Shown one piece after another: positions 44,647 through 53,660 of a stretch of 64,000 nucleotides of DNA. Both the position numbers and the translations under genes were made by a program. The number at the start of each line of letters is the position of its first letter. Position 1 is the first letter of the stretch. Location: contig JAFIES010000145.1 of the NCBI GenBank assembly GCA_020832415.1, forward strand, positions 1-64,000. The letters are read 5' to 3'. The DNA is from Balneolaceae bacterium (lineage in GTDB: Bacteria; Bacteroidota; Rhodothermia; Balneolales; Balneolaceae). A model generated the notes under the pieces. That model made no database searches. It was not told the origin of the DNA and saw nothing but the letters and a program-made list of their open reading frames with translations.

Positions 44647-45738
44647 ATGAAATATTTCTCTAACCATCTTCTCGGATCTTTACTTTGCCTTATCATAACC
44701 CTTACAGGATGTCAATCGGCTGAGGAGTACTACAATCTTGAGGATTACAGATCAGTAGAAAAAATTGATACCCATGTTCACATCAATACATCTGACCACA
44801 CACTTATTGAACAGGCACAAAAGGATAATTTTCGCCTGATAACTGTAAATGTTGATTCCCCAAGCTATCCAGACATAACTGTTCAGAGAGAGGTTGGAAA
44901 CCGGCTCAGAAATGAAACAGAAGGTCTCACTCAGTTTTTAACTACAATTTCACTGGAAAACTGGGACGATGCGGATCTATGGGTTGAAACAACAATTGCA
45001 TATCTGGAAGAGTCGATTGAAAAAGGAGCCATTGGGGTAAAATTCTGGAAAAATATTGGCATGGAGTTCAAAAATGCAGCCGGGGATTTCGTTATGATTG
45101 ACGATCCGCAGTTTGATCCTGTTTTTGAGTTTTTAACTGAACGTGGTATTCCGGTTCTTGGCCATATTGGTGAACCATACAGCTGCTGGCAGCCACTTGA
45201 AGAGATGGGTGTTAACTTTGTAAGGGAGTACTATGAAAACCACCCGCAATATCATATGTATCTGCATCCTGAAAACCCATCGTATGATGAGATCATCACT
45301 TCAAGGAACAATATGCTGGATAAACATCCGGACCTGATTTTTATCGGTGCCCATCTTGGCAGTATGGAATGGAGTGTGGAGATGATGCGTGAGCATCTGG
45401 ACCGATACCCAAATATGGTTTACGATATGGCGCACAGAGTAACTTTGCTTCAATATTTAACCCAGCAAGACAGAGATGGGGTACGCCGGATGTTTATCGA
45501 TTATCCGGATCGGTTTGTCTATTCAACCGATATTCAGCATCATCTGCACTCTGACCCTGAAAATATTCAGGCACTGGCTGAACGAACCTGGAAACAAGAC
45601 TGGGAATATTTTACCACAGACCATGAAATGATTGATGAAGAGGTTAATGATCAGACATTCAGAGGGTTAAAGCTGCCAAAAGATGTGGTGGATAAGCTCT
45701 ACAGGTTAAATGCGGAAAGAGTATTTAAAGGCATCTAA
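44647..45738 (+). CDS. Amidohydrolase-2 family lipoprotein
   Basis: 363 aa from the ATG giving MKYFSNHLLGSLL; the frame is open 16 codons further upstream, but only this start puts the signal peptide at the N-terminus. Lipobox ending at Cys22 (TLTGC). HVH 43-45 after YYNLEDYRSVEKID, GHIGEP, GAHLGSMEWS and YSTD. It is nearly collinear with the 11378-12478 and 40080-41165 proteins. Monocistronic, divergent from the five-gene GH109 unit and convergent with the small gene at 45750. Probably co-regulated with that unit through the shared AAACGA sites. The substrate is unknown. Confidence 0.82.
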   Translation: MKYFSNHLLGSLLCLIITLTGCQSAEEYYNLEDYRSVEKIDTHVHINTSDHTLIEQAQKDNFRLITVNVDSPSYPDITVQREVGNRLRNETEGLTQFLTTISLENWDDADLWVETTIAYLEESIEKGAIGVKFWKNIGMEFKNAAGDFVMIDDPQFDPVFEFLTERGIPVLGHIGEPYSCWQPLEEMGVNFVREYYENHPQYHMYLHPENPSYDEIITSRNNMLDKHPDLIFIGAHLGSMEWSVEMMREHLDRYPNMVYDMAHRVTLLQYLTQQDRDGVRRMFIDYPDRFVYSTDIQHHLHSDPENIQALAERTWKQDWEYFTTDHEMIDEEVNDQTFRGLKLPKDVVDKLYRLNAERVFKGI

Positions 45739-45749
45739 CTAAGAGGCAG

Positions 45750-46058
45750 TTATTCGAAATTTTTATAGAACTCTATTTTTACCTTTTCAAAAAAGGGTGC
45801 TTGTTCTTCGTATAAAATTTTATGCTCTTTATCATTGCTGAGAAACTCCAGCATATCGTAAGCAGATTGGATATCTGGAAATTCGTGCTCCCAAATTAAC
45901 GTATTACAGGGTTCGCTTGCAGCAATAGGCAGCATACGTTTCCCTTTGGGAAAGTCGGTACGAGTCTCCTCCAAATCAGCAAACATTCTCTCTATTCGAA
46001 GAAACTCCTCCTCTTTCGTTGTTCCGTAACGTTGAATTATTCGCATGGTGATACTCAT
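45750..46058 (-). CDS. Small conserved-looking protein, possible dimeric alpha/beta barrel
   Basis: 102 aa, not confidently recognised. N-terminal strand (MRIIQRYG), a helix rich in Glu (KEEEFLRIERMFADLEE), then NTLIWEHEFPDIQSAYDML, which resembles the second repeat unit of NIPSNAP/ABM-type ferredoxin-like proteins. No signal peptide. Last of three genes on the minus strand (GH109-like, DMT transporter, this), 142 bp after the transporter. A small sugar-binding or mutarotase-like (RhaM-type) role would be in keeping with size and context, but that is inference. Confidence 0.55.
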   Translation of the reverse strand: MSITMRIIQRYGTTKEEEFLRIERMFADLEETRTDFPKGKRMLPIAASEPCNTLIWEHEFPDIQSAYDMLEFLSNDKEHKILYEEQAPFFEKVKIEFYKNFE

Positions 46059-46200
46059 TTATGATCCTCCGTAGATGGGTTAACTGAATGAACGCATATT
46101 AAAATCTGCCTGCACCATCAAAAATATCTGCGTATTCACAAAGAGTAAAATGGATCAAATTATTTACTGCAGGATCCTTTCAGAATTTAATTGAAAAATA

Positions 46201-47124
46201 CTACTCTTCATGTGTACCCTCCATAGCAGCCTCTTCCCTGGTCATCAGGTAGATAGCAATAAATGCAACAAGCATGCCTGCAAGAATCACAGGGTGCGGG
46301 AATACAGCATATATTATAAGAGAAAGTATAACCGTAACCACCGGAGCTGATGCATTCATAAGCGGCACAACAATGATGGCTTTTCCATACCGGATAGCAA
46401 GAGCAAAAAACAGGAAACCAATTGCATTTAAACTCTGTATGGCTGCTGCCGAGTACATTCCATTTAACCCCCAATTAATATCGGCGCTAAAATCGGTCAT
46501 CATCAGTGCGAAGGGAATCAAAATAACGGAACTCACCATCGTGTAGAAAACAATACTCTCTGCCTGCATACTGCCCGTTTTACTGACACTGCTGCCATGT
46601 TTAATCACAAAAGCCTGAGTTCCCCACATGGTTGAAATCAGGATGGCGATCAGCAACCAGATACTGCTCTCACTTCCGCTATTTCCGGGTTCCTGATAGG
46701 ATAGCATCAAAATAGCACAGAGAGCCAGAAAAATACCCACCCACGCAAGGCGGCTCGCTTTTTCTTTAATAATCAGTACAGAAAGTATGATGGTGATTGC
46801 AGGATTCAATGAAATAATGGGAAAGAAGAGATATGCCGGAGTAAAGTTTAAGGCCTGAAAGAGAATCAACTGACCACCGCAACCGAGAAAACCTGCCGTC
46901 ATCCCATAAAAAACCGCACTTTTATTAAAATCGAGTTTCCAGTTATTTCTGCTGAGAGCATAAATCGTTACCGGTATCAGCGTCATCGACCAAACCACGT
47001 ACGAAAGTGTTGCCGGAAAACCGGACTGCTCGGGGAATTCAATTAATGCCCCCCATACCCCCCACAAAACGGTTACACTGAGGGCATAAAACAACCACGG
47101 TTTCACAATTGGTTTACTCATCAA
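46201..47124 (-). CDS. EamA/DMT-superfamily transporter (sugar or metabolite)
   Basis: 307 aa with about ten hydrophobic segments arranged as two similar halves, the DMT (EamA/GRP) pattern. FLGCGGQLILFQAL and PIISLNPAITIILSVLIIKEK in the first half correspond to MTDFSADINWG and MNASAPVVTVILSL in the second. It is clearly paralogous to 53661-54584 (WGVWGA, GFPATL-YVVWS, INWG in both). Inner membrane. 43 bp after the GH109-like gene at 47168, so it probably takes up the released sugar. Direction and substrate cannot be read from sequence. Confidence 0.8.
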   Translation of the reverse strand: MMSKPIVKPWLFYALSVTVLWGVWGALIEFPEQSGFPATLSYVVWSMTLIPVTIYALSRNNWKLDFNKSAVFYGMTAGFLGCGGQLILFQALNFTPAYLFFPIISLNPAITIILSVLIIKEKASRLAWVGIFLALCAILMLSYQEPGNSGSESSIWLLIAILISTMWGTQAFVIKHGSSVSKTGSMQAESIVFYTMVSSVILIPFALMMTDFSADINWGLNGMYSAAAIQSLNAIGFLFFALAIRYGKAIIVVPLMNASAPVVTVILSLIIYAVFPHPVILAGMLVAFIAIYLMTREEAAMEGTHEE

Positions 47125-47167
47125 TCTTCAATATGGATTTGTATTTAGAAAAAAATGCTTGTCTGGT

Positions 47168-48511
47168 TTAGTAACCGAGCTCTTCCGGCAGGAAGATGGG
47201 CTTATTGGTTACCCATTTGCCGCGTGTAAAGTCCGGAAATGATACTGCAGAACCTCCATTTGCAATCGATTGCTCAGACAACGCAACTATAGCAGCACTG
47301 CTTGCGGCATCGTACACATCAATAGGTGGTGTGGTTTTTTGCTTAACCGATTCGATAAATGCATTTCGGATGAAGAAATCCTTGCCGCCATGGCCCGCAC
47401 CACGTGCATCTTCTTCATGCTTTTTCCAAACCGACGAATCAAATTCATCCTGATATGGCTGGAATTCATCCCACCGGTGGTCGCGCGATCTGCCTTCTAT
47501 ATATATGCGATCTGCTTCGAGCTGCCACAGGCCATTGGTTCCCTGTACTCTGAATGCTTTATTGTTATCAGCACGGGGCAGAGTTGTATCATGTATAATA
47601 ATGACAGTTTCACCATTCGCTGTGGTGAGCGTTGCAGTTACAATATCTCCTTTTTTGAAATCGGCATCTCTGTATGGATGATTCTCACCTCCATGTTTTT
47701 TCACATAATTGCTCAATCCCTTAGCCTTGCTTGCTGCCGCTGATAGAGTGAGGTATTGATTCCCACGATGAATATCCAGCCAGTGACCAACCGCACCTGT
47801 GCCATGATCGGGGTAGAGTAAAGCATTTCGCTTTAAATTGTGTATAGTTCGCCAGTTTGAAGCACGTGCCCGGCCTTCGTGTGGACCAAATTGGGCATCA
47901 TCTCTGAAAAGAACACCATACAAATTGTGCTGATAACCACACTGTGCATGAACCAGCTCACCAAATAGCCCTTCACGAACCATATTCAAAACTGCCATTA
48001 CATCCCGCTGATAACATGTATTTTTTAATGGCATCAGCGGTACACCGGTCTCCTCGCAGGTATTCACAAGATCCCAGCAACCCTCTATGGAAATAGCCGC
48101 CGGAATTTCAAGCGCTACATATTTACCCGCGCGCATCGCAGCAACACTCTGCTCAACATGATATTCCCAAGGTGTGCTGATAAATACTGCATCGAGATCG
48201 TCACGCTCTACAAGTTTTTTATACGCATCCGGCCCGTCTGTGTAGAGTTCCGGGTTCCCTCTTCCGGCATCAAGAACCATTTGCTTGGCCCTTGCAGCAT
48301 TTTCAGAATCAAGGTCACAAATAGCCGGCACTTCAATATCGTTTCGGTTTAAAATTCCCCTTAAGTGTCCCGTTCCGCGTGAACCGGTTCCGATAAACCC
48401 TACCTTCACCAGGCGATCGTCTTTTTTTGTGGGCACATGAAATGATTTTAGCGGAAATGCCAAGCCGGCGGCTGAGGCAGAAGTGGTTTTTAAGAAATCT
48501 TTTCTATTCAT
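47168..48511 (-). CDS. GH109-family protein (NAD-dependent alpha-N-acetylgalactosaminidase type)
   Basis: 447 aa from the ATG giving MNRKDFLKTT; the frame is open 49 codons upstream but that part lacks sense as protein. Signal NRKDFLK (2-8) with Arg-Lys instead of Arg-Arg. GTGSRG (41-46), EIP (135-137), SIEGCWDLVNTCEETGVPL, GYQHN (192-196), LYPDHG (232-237), KAKGLSNYVKKHGG, FRVQGTNGLW, GAGHGGKDFF and PDFTRGKW follow the GH109 reference in order. First gene of a unit with a DMT transporter and a small protein, divergent from the agaS operon. This neighbourhood supports N-acetylgalactosaminide as substrate. Confidence 0.85.
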   Translation of the reverse strand: MNRKDFLKTTSASAAGLAFPLKSFHVPTKKDDRLVKVGFIGTGSRGTGHLRGILNRNDIEVPAICDLDSENAARAKQMVLDAGRGNPELYTDGPDAYKKLVERDDLDAVFISTPWEYHVEQSVAAMRAGKYVALEIPAAISIEGCWDLVNTCEETGVPLMPLKNTCYQRDVMAVLNMVREGLFGELVHAQCGYQHNLYGVLFRDDAQFGPHEGRARASNWRTIHNLKRNALLYPDHGTGAVGHWLDIHRGNQYLTLSAAASKAKGLSNYVKKHGGENHPYRDADFKKGDIVTATLTTANGETVIIIHDTTLPRADNNKAFRVQGTNGLWQLEADRIYIEGRSRDHRWDEFQPYQDEFDSSVWKKHEEDARGAGHGGKDFFIRNAFIESVKQKTTPPIDVYDAASSAAIVALSEQSIANGGSAVSFPDFTRGKWVTNKPIFLPEELGY

Positions 48512-48934
48512 CTGATTGCTTAGCTGATTTATTACTGTTGAATTCGCCGGAAAACTATTTATGATTAACCGGCTGAAACATGGACAACTTTTGTGAATAT
48601 CCCGGCCCACATACTTTTCAATTACGAAAGGGTCTAAAAGACTTCTATGTGAGCACAATATACTGAACTGAGACCTAAACAGAGCATATCACAACGTATC
48701 TGAATCAGTTTAGTAAAAAAAAGAAACTTTAAAAATTATTTTTTGTTACTTATTGTAATGAGAATACTCTTTTTGATTTGTTTGTGTAACCCATCTCTTC
48801 ATTGCCTCTGTTCTATGAAATAGCCTCTTCTGTTACTATCTATTGACAAATCCCCAAATTGAACCCAATTGTATAACCTTTCCTTTTATTCATAAATCAG
48901 ATTGTCTTACAACTTGATCTGCAGATTATTCACC

Positions 48935-48951
48935 AAAGAAATCATTTCTTT
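48935..48951. promoter_or_regulatory. Palindrome in the 800-bp divergent region
   Basis: AAAGAAATcATTTCTTT is a perfect 17-bp dyad, between the divergent starts at 48511 and 49319. The remainder of 48512-49318 is AT-rich (for example TTTATTGACAAATCCC-like stretches) and I see no gene or RNA in it that I can support. Confidence 0.3.
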
Positions 48952-49195
48952 ATTTCTGAAATGAGAGTTTAAATCCTGCGAATGACTGTTACCAGCAGTG
49001 CAGACAGGGATCACCTATGCTGAAAAAAATCCTTTCCTTATTAAATCTGCTTATCAGTCGATAGTAAATCCGGCAACTATAGCATCAATAATTCATTTCG
49101 CAAAGTTTTAAATAAACCGATCTTTTTATATCATCAGCATTTGAAGGCAACTGAAGCTCTCAGATTTTTTATTCTTATTATTTATTGTGTTTTTT

Positions 49196-49215
49196 ATTTC
49201 GTTTGGTTTTTTTTA
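49196..49215. promoter_or_regulatory. Candidate AgaR/DeoR-type operator upstream of agaS
   Basis: ATTTCGTTTGGTTTTTTTTA: TTTCGTTT core, two-base spacer, T-tract, close to the recalled AgaR consensus TTTCRTTTYRTTTYNYTT. It is 104 bp before the agaS ATG and therefore in promoter position for the seven-gene plus-strand operon whose 3' neighbour is the DeoR-family gene. Confidence 0.48.
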
Positions 49216-49318
49216 GATTGAAAATTATTACTTGCGACTATAAATCATTTAGACTTTACCATGAGATTCTTAACAGACCGTAGTTTGTGAAGGATTCTCT
49301 CAGCTAACTACTATATAC

Positions 49319-50461
49319 ATGGACATAGAAAAAAATCTCAATTCGATTCACACAAAAAAGGAAATTGAAGGCCAGCCCGATCTTTGGATAAAAACCATTC
49401 AGCAGCTAAAAGAAAATGAGTCTATCCAATCATTTTTGTGTCCGCTAATTGAAAAATCACATTTGAATATTATTTTAACCGGCGCCGGAAGCTCTGCATT
49501 TATCGGAGAAAGTGTGCAGCATCTGTTTCACCTGAAGACCGGTATGAACGTAAATGCTATATCTACCACAACACTGGTAACTCATTTTAAAGAGTTTGTT
49601 GACCCTGAAGTGCCACTTCTTTTGATCTCTTTTGCCCGTTCGGGTAATAGCCCGGAGAGTAACGCAGCCGTAGACATTGCTGAAAATCTCTGTAAAGAGG
49701 TTCACCATATTGCAATAACCTGCAATGAAAGTGGTCGGTTGGCTCACAGAATTAATGAATTGAAGAATGGGTTGACCATCACCCTGCCGCCCGAGTCGGA
49801 AGATTTGGGATTAGCTATGACCGGCAGTTTTACATCGATGATCGTAACTGCTTCTTATTTGACGGAATACAACAAAAAGAATGGGCAGACAGCGCTTATC
49901 AAAAATATTGCTGAGTCTGCAAAAAATGTTATCAGAGAATGCAGTGCCGATTTAAAAGAAATTTCATTCGAACATTTTGACAGAATCGTATTTCTTGGTT
50001 CAGGTCCGCTCGAAGGGATTGCCAAAGAGTCTCACCTCAAGGTACAGGAACTTACCGATGGTCAAGTTGTGGGTAAATTCGACTCGTTCCTTGGGTTCAG
50101 ACATGGCCCGAAAGCCGTTGTCAATGAAAATACCGTTTTGGTATTTCTATTTTCTACTGACGAGGATGTATTCAGGTATGAAAAAGATCTTGCAGAACAA
50201 ATTGTTGAAGATGGAATTGCCAAATCCTGTATCGGGATATTTTGCAATTCTGAACAGGCAAAATGTCTCAATTTAGATCAGAAAATTATTTTCGACCTTG
50301 ATGATGAAGCCCAGAAATCTGCTTACAACACTATTTTATATGTAATTCCGGCTCAAATCATGGGCTACTATAAGTCTCTGAGTCTTGGTTTAAATCCCGA
50401 TTCACCTTCTGAAAATAATGCCATATCAAGAGTGGTACAAGGCGTTACGATTTACAATTAA
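49319..50461 (+). CDS. agaS: AgaS-type SIS-domain ketose/aldose isomerase/deaminase
   Basis: 380 aa with two SIS (sugar isomerase) domains: ILTGAGSSAFIGE and SFARSGNSPES in the first (about 51-115), FLGSGPLEGIAKESHLKVQEL and RHGPKA in the second (about 220-270). AgaS converts galactosamine-6-phosphate to tagatose-6-phosphate with loss of ammonia. It leads an operon with KbaZ-, PfkB- and KbaY-type genes, which carry out exactly the following steps, so the assignment is stronger than by similarity alone. Cytosolic. An AgaR-like site lies just upstream. Confidence 0.85.
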   Translation: MDIEKNLNSIHTKKEIEGQPDLWIKTIQQLKENESIQSFLCPLIEKSHLNIILTGAGSSAFIGESVQHLFHLKTGMNVNAISTTTLVTHFKEFVDPEVPLLLISFARSGNSPESNAAVDIAENLCKEVHHIAITCNESGRLAHRINELKNGLTITLPPESEDLGLAMTGSFTSMIVTASYLTEYNKKNGQTALIKNIAESAKNVIRECSADLKEISFEHFDRIVFLGSGPLEGIAKESHLKVQELTDGQVVGKFDSFLGFRHGPKAVVNENTVLVFLFSTDEDVFRYEKDLAEQIVEDGIAKSCIGIFCNSEQAKCLNLDQKIIFDLDDEAQKSAYNTILYVIPAQIMGYYKSLSLGLNPDSPSENNAISRVVQGVTIYN

Positions 50462-50513
50462 GCATCACATTACTGCTTAATAAATTTTTTAATAACTATT
50501 TAAATATTCACTG

Positions 50514-51731
50514 ATGAGAACTCCTGCATTAAAAAAAATTATCACCGCGTTAATAGAAAACGATACACTAAAAAAAACACTTTTTGCGGTCTGTCCGAAT
50601 TCAGAAGCAGTAACCAGAGCTGCACTGCTTGCAGCCAAAGAGGCAAACGCACCAATGCTGTTTGCGGCCACACTGAATCAGGTTGACAGAGATGGCGGCT
50701 ATACCGGCTGGACACCAAAAGACCTGACCGGTTTTATTTCTGAGTATTCAAAAAAAATTGACCTCCAATCGCCGGTTTATACCTGCCTCGATCATGGCGG
50801 ACCGTGGTTAAAAGATAAACACTCCACAGAGAAGTACAGCTTTGAAAAGTCTATGGCTGAAGTTAAAACGACATTGGAAGCTTGTATCGATGCCGGGTAT
50901 GCACTACTCCATATTGATCCAACGGTAGATATTCGTCTCGGAAACGACGAGCCCATTCCGATAGATCTTGTGGTTGAGCGGACTCTCGATATGATTGAAC
51001 ACGCTGAAAACTACCGGCGAGCTAATAATTATCCACCTATTAGTTACGAAGTGGGCACAGAAGAAGTGCATGGCGGACTGGCAAATATGGATAGTTTTGA
51101 TCAATTTCTTGAAGGACTCGACAAAGGCCTGAAAGAAAAAGGAATTGAAGAGAGCTGGCCATGTTTTGTGGTTGGAAAAGTGGGTACAGATCTCCACACT
51201 ACAGAGTTCGACCCTGAAGTAGCCGCAAACCTTACCAGCCATGTTAAAGAGTACGGTGCATTAATTAAAGGCCACTACTCAGATTACGTAGACAATCCCG
51301 AGGATTACCCCCTCAGTGGAATGGGAGGTGCAAATGTAGGCCCTGAATTTACTGAAGAGGAGTTTATTGCCCTGATGGAGCTTGTTAAGCTCGAGAATAA
51401 AATTGGTAAATCATCCGGTTTAAAAGATGCTCTTAAAAATGCTGTTATAAACAGTAACAGATGGCAAAAGTGGCTCACCAAAGATGAAAAAGGGAAAGAA
51501 TTTGACGATTTAACAGATGCCCGCCAGCTTTGGATAATGAGAACGTGCAGCCGCTATATCTGGACCGACCCAAATGTGGTTGAAGCCAGGAATACACTGT
51601 ACAGTAATCTCGATGGTATTCGTGATGGAGATGCTTTTGTAATCTGGCACTTGAAAAAATCAATCATGCACTATTTCCACAGTTTTAATCTGATAAATTT
51701 CAACACTGAACATCCAGAGTTAATCTCCTGA
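50514..51731 (+). CDS. kbaZ: Tagatose-bisphosphate aldolase non-catalytic subunit (GatZ/KbaZ family)
   Basis: 405 aa, usual length about 420-430. Family landmarks: VCPNSEAVTRAALLAAKE (25-42), FAATLNQVDRDGGYTGW, CLDHGGPW, HIDPTVD and EVGTEEVHGGL. GatZ/KbaZ is needed for stability and full activity of the catalytic class II aldolase subunit, and its partner (52719-53540) is two genes downstream. Other family members act alone as sugar-phosphate lyase-like proteins, which cannot be excluded. 52 bp after agaS, 16 bp before the PfkB-type kinase. Confidence 0.85.
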   Translation: MRTPALKKIITALIENDTLKKTLFAVCPNSEAVTRAALLAAKEANAPMLFAATLNQVDRDGGYTGWTPKDLTGFISEYSKKIDLQSPVYTCLDHGGPWLKDKHSTEKYSFEKSMAEVKTTLEACIDAGYALLHIDPTVDIRLGNDEPIPIDLVVERTLDMIEHAENYRRANNYPPISYEVGTEEVHGGLANMDSFDQFLEGLDKGLKEKGIEESWPCFVVGKVGTDLHTTEFDPEVAANLTSHVKEYGALIKGHYSDYVDNPEDYPLSGMGGANVGPEFTEEEFIALMELVKLENKIGKSSGLKDALKNAVINSNRWQKWLTKDEKGKEFDDLTDARQLWIMRTCSRYIWTDPNVVEARNTLYSNLDGIRDGDAFVIWHLKKSIMHYFHSFNLINFNTEHPELIS

Positions 51732-51747
51732 TGATCCGAAACAAGAT

Positions 51748-52704
51748 ATGATGGGAAAACAAAATAATTGTGATGTATTGGTGGTCGGCGATCTGAATGT
51801 TGACCTGATAATGAATAAAATTAATAAGATGCCTCAAATCGGTGAGGAGCAGCGTGCCGATGAGATGGATCTTGTAATGGGTGGTTCAACTGCCATCTTT
51901 GCCTGTAATATTGCCAAATTGGGTTCCAAAGTGGAATTCATGTCTAAACTGGGTGATGACTCATTTGGCAAATTCCTCTTGAAAGAGATGGCCTCCCACA
52001 ATGTAGGTATCGACTCCATCATTACAGACCCTTCCCTTCGAACCGGTGCTACGATTATCTTCATTCTGAATAATGACCGTATGATGGTTACCTATCCGGG
52101 TTCGATGGAACATCTTGCCATTGAAGAGATTACGGATGAAATTTTAGAATCTGCAAAACATATTCATACCTCAGCGATCTTTTTCCAGCCACTACTTAAA
52201 AAAAATCTGGCTGATCTATTTACACGAGCTAAAGAAAAAGGTCTTACAACTTCAATGGATACCCAGTGGGATCCTGAAGAAAAGTGGAATCTTGACCTTG
52301 AAGCTATTCTGCCTCATCTCGATTTTTTCCTGCCAAACGAAGATGAATTTATACGCCTTGCAGGTAAACCCGACCTGGATAGTGCACTTGATGCTCTTGC
52401 AAACCATAACACTTGCTTTGTGATTAAGCGCGGCGCAAAAGGGGCAATTATGGTTCATCAGAAAAAACGAACTGAAATTGCACCGGCTCCCATTACAGAA
52501 ATTGTGGATACAATCGGCGCGGGCGACAGTTTTAATGCAGGGTTTATTCATGCTTATCTCAACGGAAAAGACCTTGAAAGTTGCCTTGAAGAGGGAAACC
52601 GAACAGCAGCCGTATCAACCACAGCTGCCGGCGGAGTGCAAGGAATTGTAAGCTACAATCAGGTAGCAGAGAAAGCAGAAGAGATGCGAAGGCTGAAAAA
52701 ATAA
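51748..52704 (+). CDS. PfkB/ribokinase-family sugar kinase
   Basis: 318 aa. VVGDLNVDLIM at the N-terminus (substrate loop), GGSTAIFACNIAKLG, GDDSFGKFLLKEM, and the PfkB signature DTIGAGDSFNAGF (about 253-265) with catalytic Asp and the anion hole. It should phosphorylate a sugar or sugar phosphate in the cytosol. Between the two tagatose-bisphosphate aldolase subunits the natural substrate is tagatose-6-phosphate, giving the 1,6-bisphosphate. Start ambiguous between two adjacent Met codons. Confidence 0.82.
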   Translation: MMGKQNNCDVLVVGDLNVDLIMNKINKMPQIGEEQRADEMDLVMGGSTAIFACNIAKLGSKVEFMSKLGDDSFGKFLLKEMASHNVGIDSIITDPSLRTGATIIFILNNDRMMVTYPGSMEHLAIEEITDEILESAKHIHTSAIFFQPLLKKNLADLFTRAKEKGLTTSMDTQWDPEEKWNLDLEAILPHLDFFLPNEDEFIRLAGKPDLDSALDALANHNTCFVIKRGAKGAIMVHQKKRTEIAPAPITEIVDTIGAGDSFNAGFIHAYLNGKDLESCLEEGNRTAAVSTTAAGGVQGIVSYNQVAEKAEEMRRLKK

Positions 52705-52718
52705 CCGGATCGGTCTCT

Positions 52719-53540
52719 ATGAAATTACAAGAATGGCTTAGTGAGCTTGAAAACAAAGAATCTGCCGTTCTTGCTGCCAACTTCTACAATTTTGAAACCC
52801 TGTCCGGTATCCTTCAGGCTGCTGAAGAAACCGGATCAGAAATTATACTCCAGACAAGCCCCGCTACAATTGAATATCTTGGAGTAAACATGGCTGTATC
52901 AATGGCCAAAGCAGCTTTAAAAAAGTACAACGTACAAGGCTGGCTGCATCTCGATCATGCAGAATCCATCAATCTCATAAAAACCTGCCTGGATGCCGGA
53001 TATGACTCAGTAATGATTGATGCGAGCGATAAATCCTTTCCTGAAAATGTGACCATCACTTCTCAGGTAGTTGAATTAGCAAAAACGTATGATGCATCCG
53101 TAGAAGCTGAGCTGGGATATGTAGCTAAATTGGGCCAAAGCCAGGAAAGCATTGGATTTACAGATCCCTATGAAGCCAAAGTTTTCCATGAAAAAACCGG
53201 GATTCATTCTCTTGCTGTTGCAATTGGTTCTGCACATGGATTCTATAAAGAAGAGCCCAAGCTGGATCTCGACAGGCTTGAGAGGATACACCGCATAACT
53301 GATTGTGCACTTGTGCTTCATGGCAGTTCCGGAGTTCCGGACGACCAGCTTCAGGCCGGAATAAAAAAAGGTATTCGAAAGATTAATCTCGCCACCGAGA
53401 TTAAAGATACCTTTATGAAAAGTCTTCAAAGACAGCTTCATAACAGCAATGATATTGATTTAAGAAAGGTGTTTCCGCCGGCAACAGATGCTGTTAAACA
53501 GCTGGTCGCCAGAAAAATAAATCTTATAAAAGCTGCCTGA
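52719..53540 (+). CDS. kbaY: Class II tagatose-bisphosphate-type aldolase (KbaY/GatY)
   Basis: 273 aa, close to the 284-286 of KbaY/GatY. Catalytic Asp79 and zinc His80 in HLDH, DASDKSFPENV (101-111), AELG (Glu131), SAHG (His173) and LHGSSGVP (His201) give the complete class II site, in contrast to the divergent member at 31557-32564. Splits tagatose-1,6-bisphosphate into DHAP and glyceraldehyde-3-phosphate, with KbaZ as partner. Fourth gene of the agaS operon, 14 bp after the kinase. Fructose-bisphosphate would be the alternative substrate. Confidence 0.85.
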   Translation: MKLQEWLSELENKESAVLAANFYNFETLSGILQAAEETGSEIILQTSPATIEYLGVNMAVSMAKAALKKYNVQGWLHLDHAESINLIKTCLDAGYDSVMIDASDKSFPENVTITSQVVELAKTYDASVEAELGYVAKLGQSQESIGFTDPYEAKVFHEKTGIHSLAVAIGSAHGFYKEEPKLDLDRLERIHRITDCALVLHGSSGVPDDQLQAGIKKGIRKINLATEIKDTFMKSLQRQLHNSNDIDLRKVFPPATDAVKQLVARKINLIKAA

Positions 53541-53660
53541 TACACGAATTTACAAATTAAAAAACCTTCATTACTACTATTCCAAAAATGAACCCTGTCA
53601 GTTTGAAATGGCACTTTTGGATACATCCATTTGAATCGTAACTCATAAAACTCAACAATC

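Noticed and set aside
49017-49064. A 15-codon reading frame (leader peptide) upstream of agaS
   Set aside because: It is short, has no special composition, and lies 250 bp from the gene; chance is the simplest explanation.
30016-53540. A myo-inositol (iol) locus, suggested by Gfo/Idh/MocA, isomerase/epimerase, PfkB kinase and class II aldolase
   Set aside because: IolD, IolE and IolB are missing, and the agaS-kbaZ-kbaY set gives a better explanation for the kinase and aldolase.
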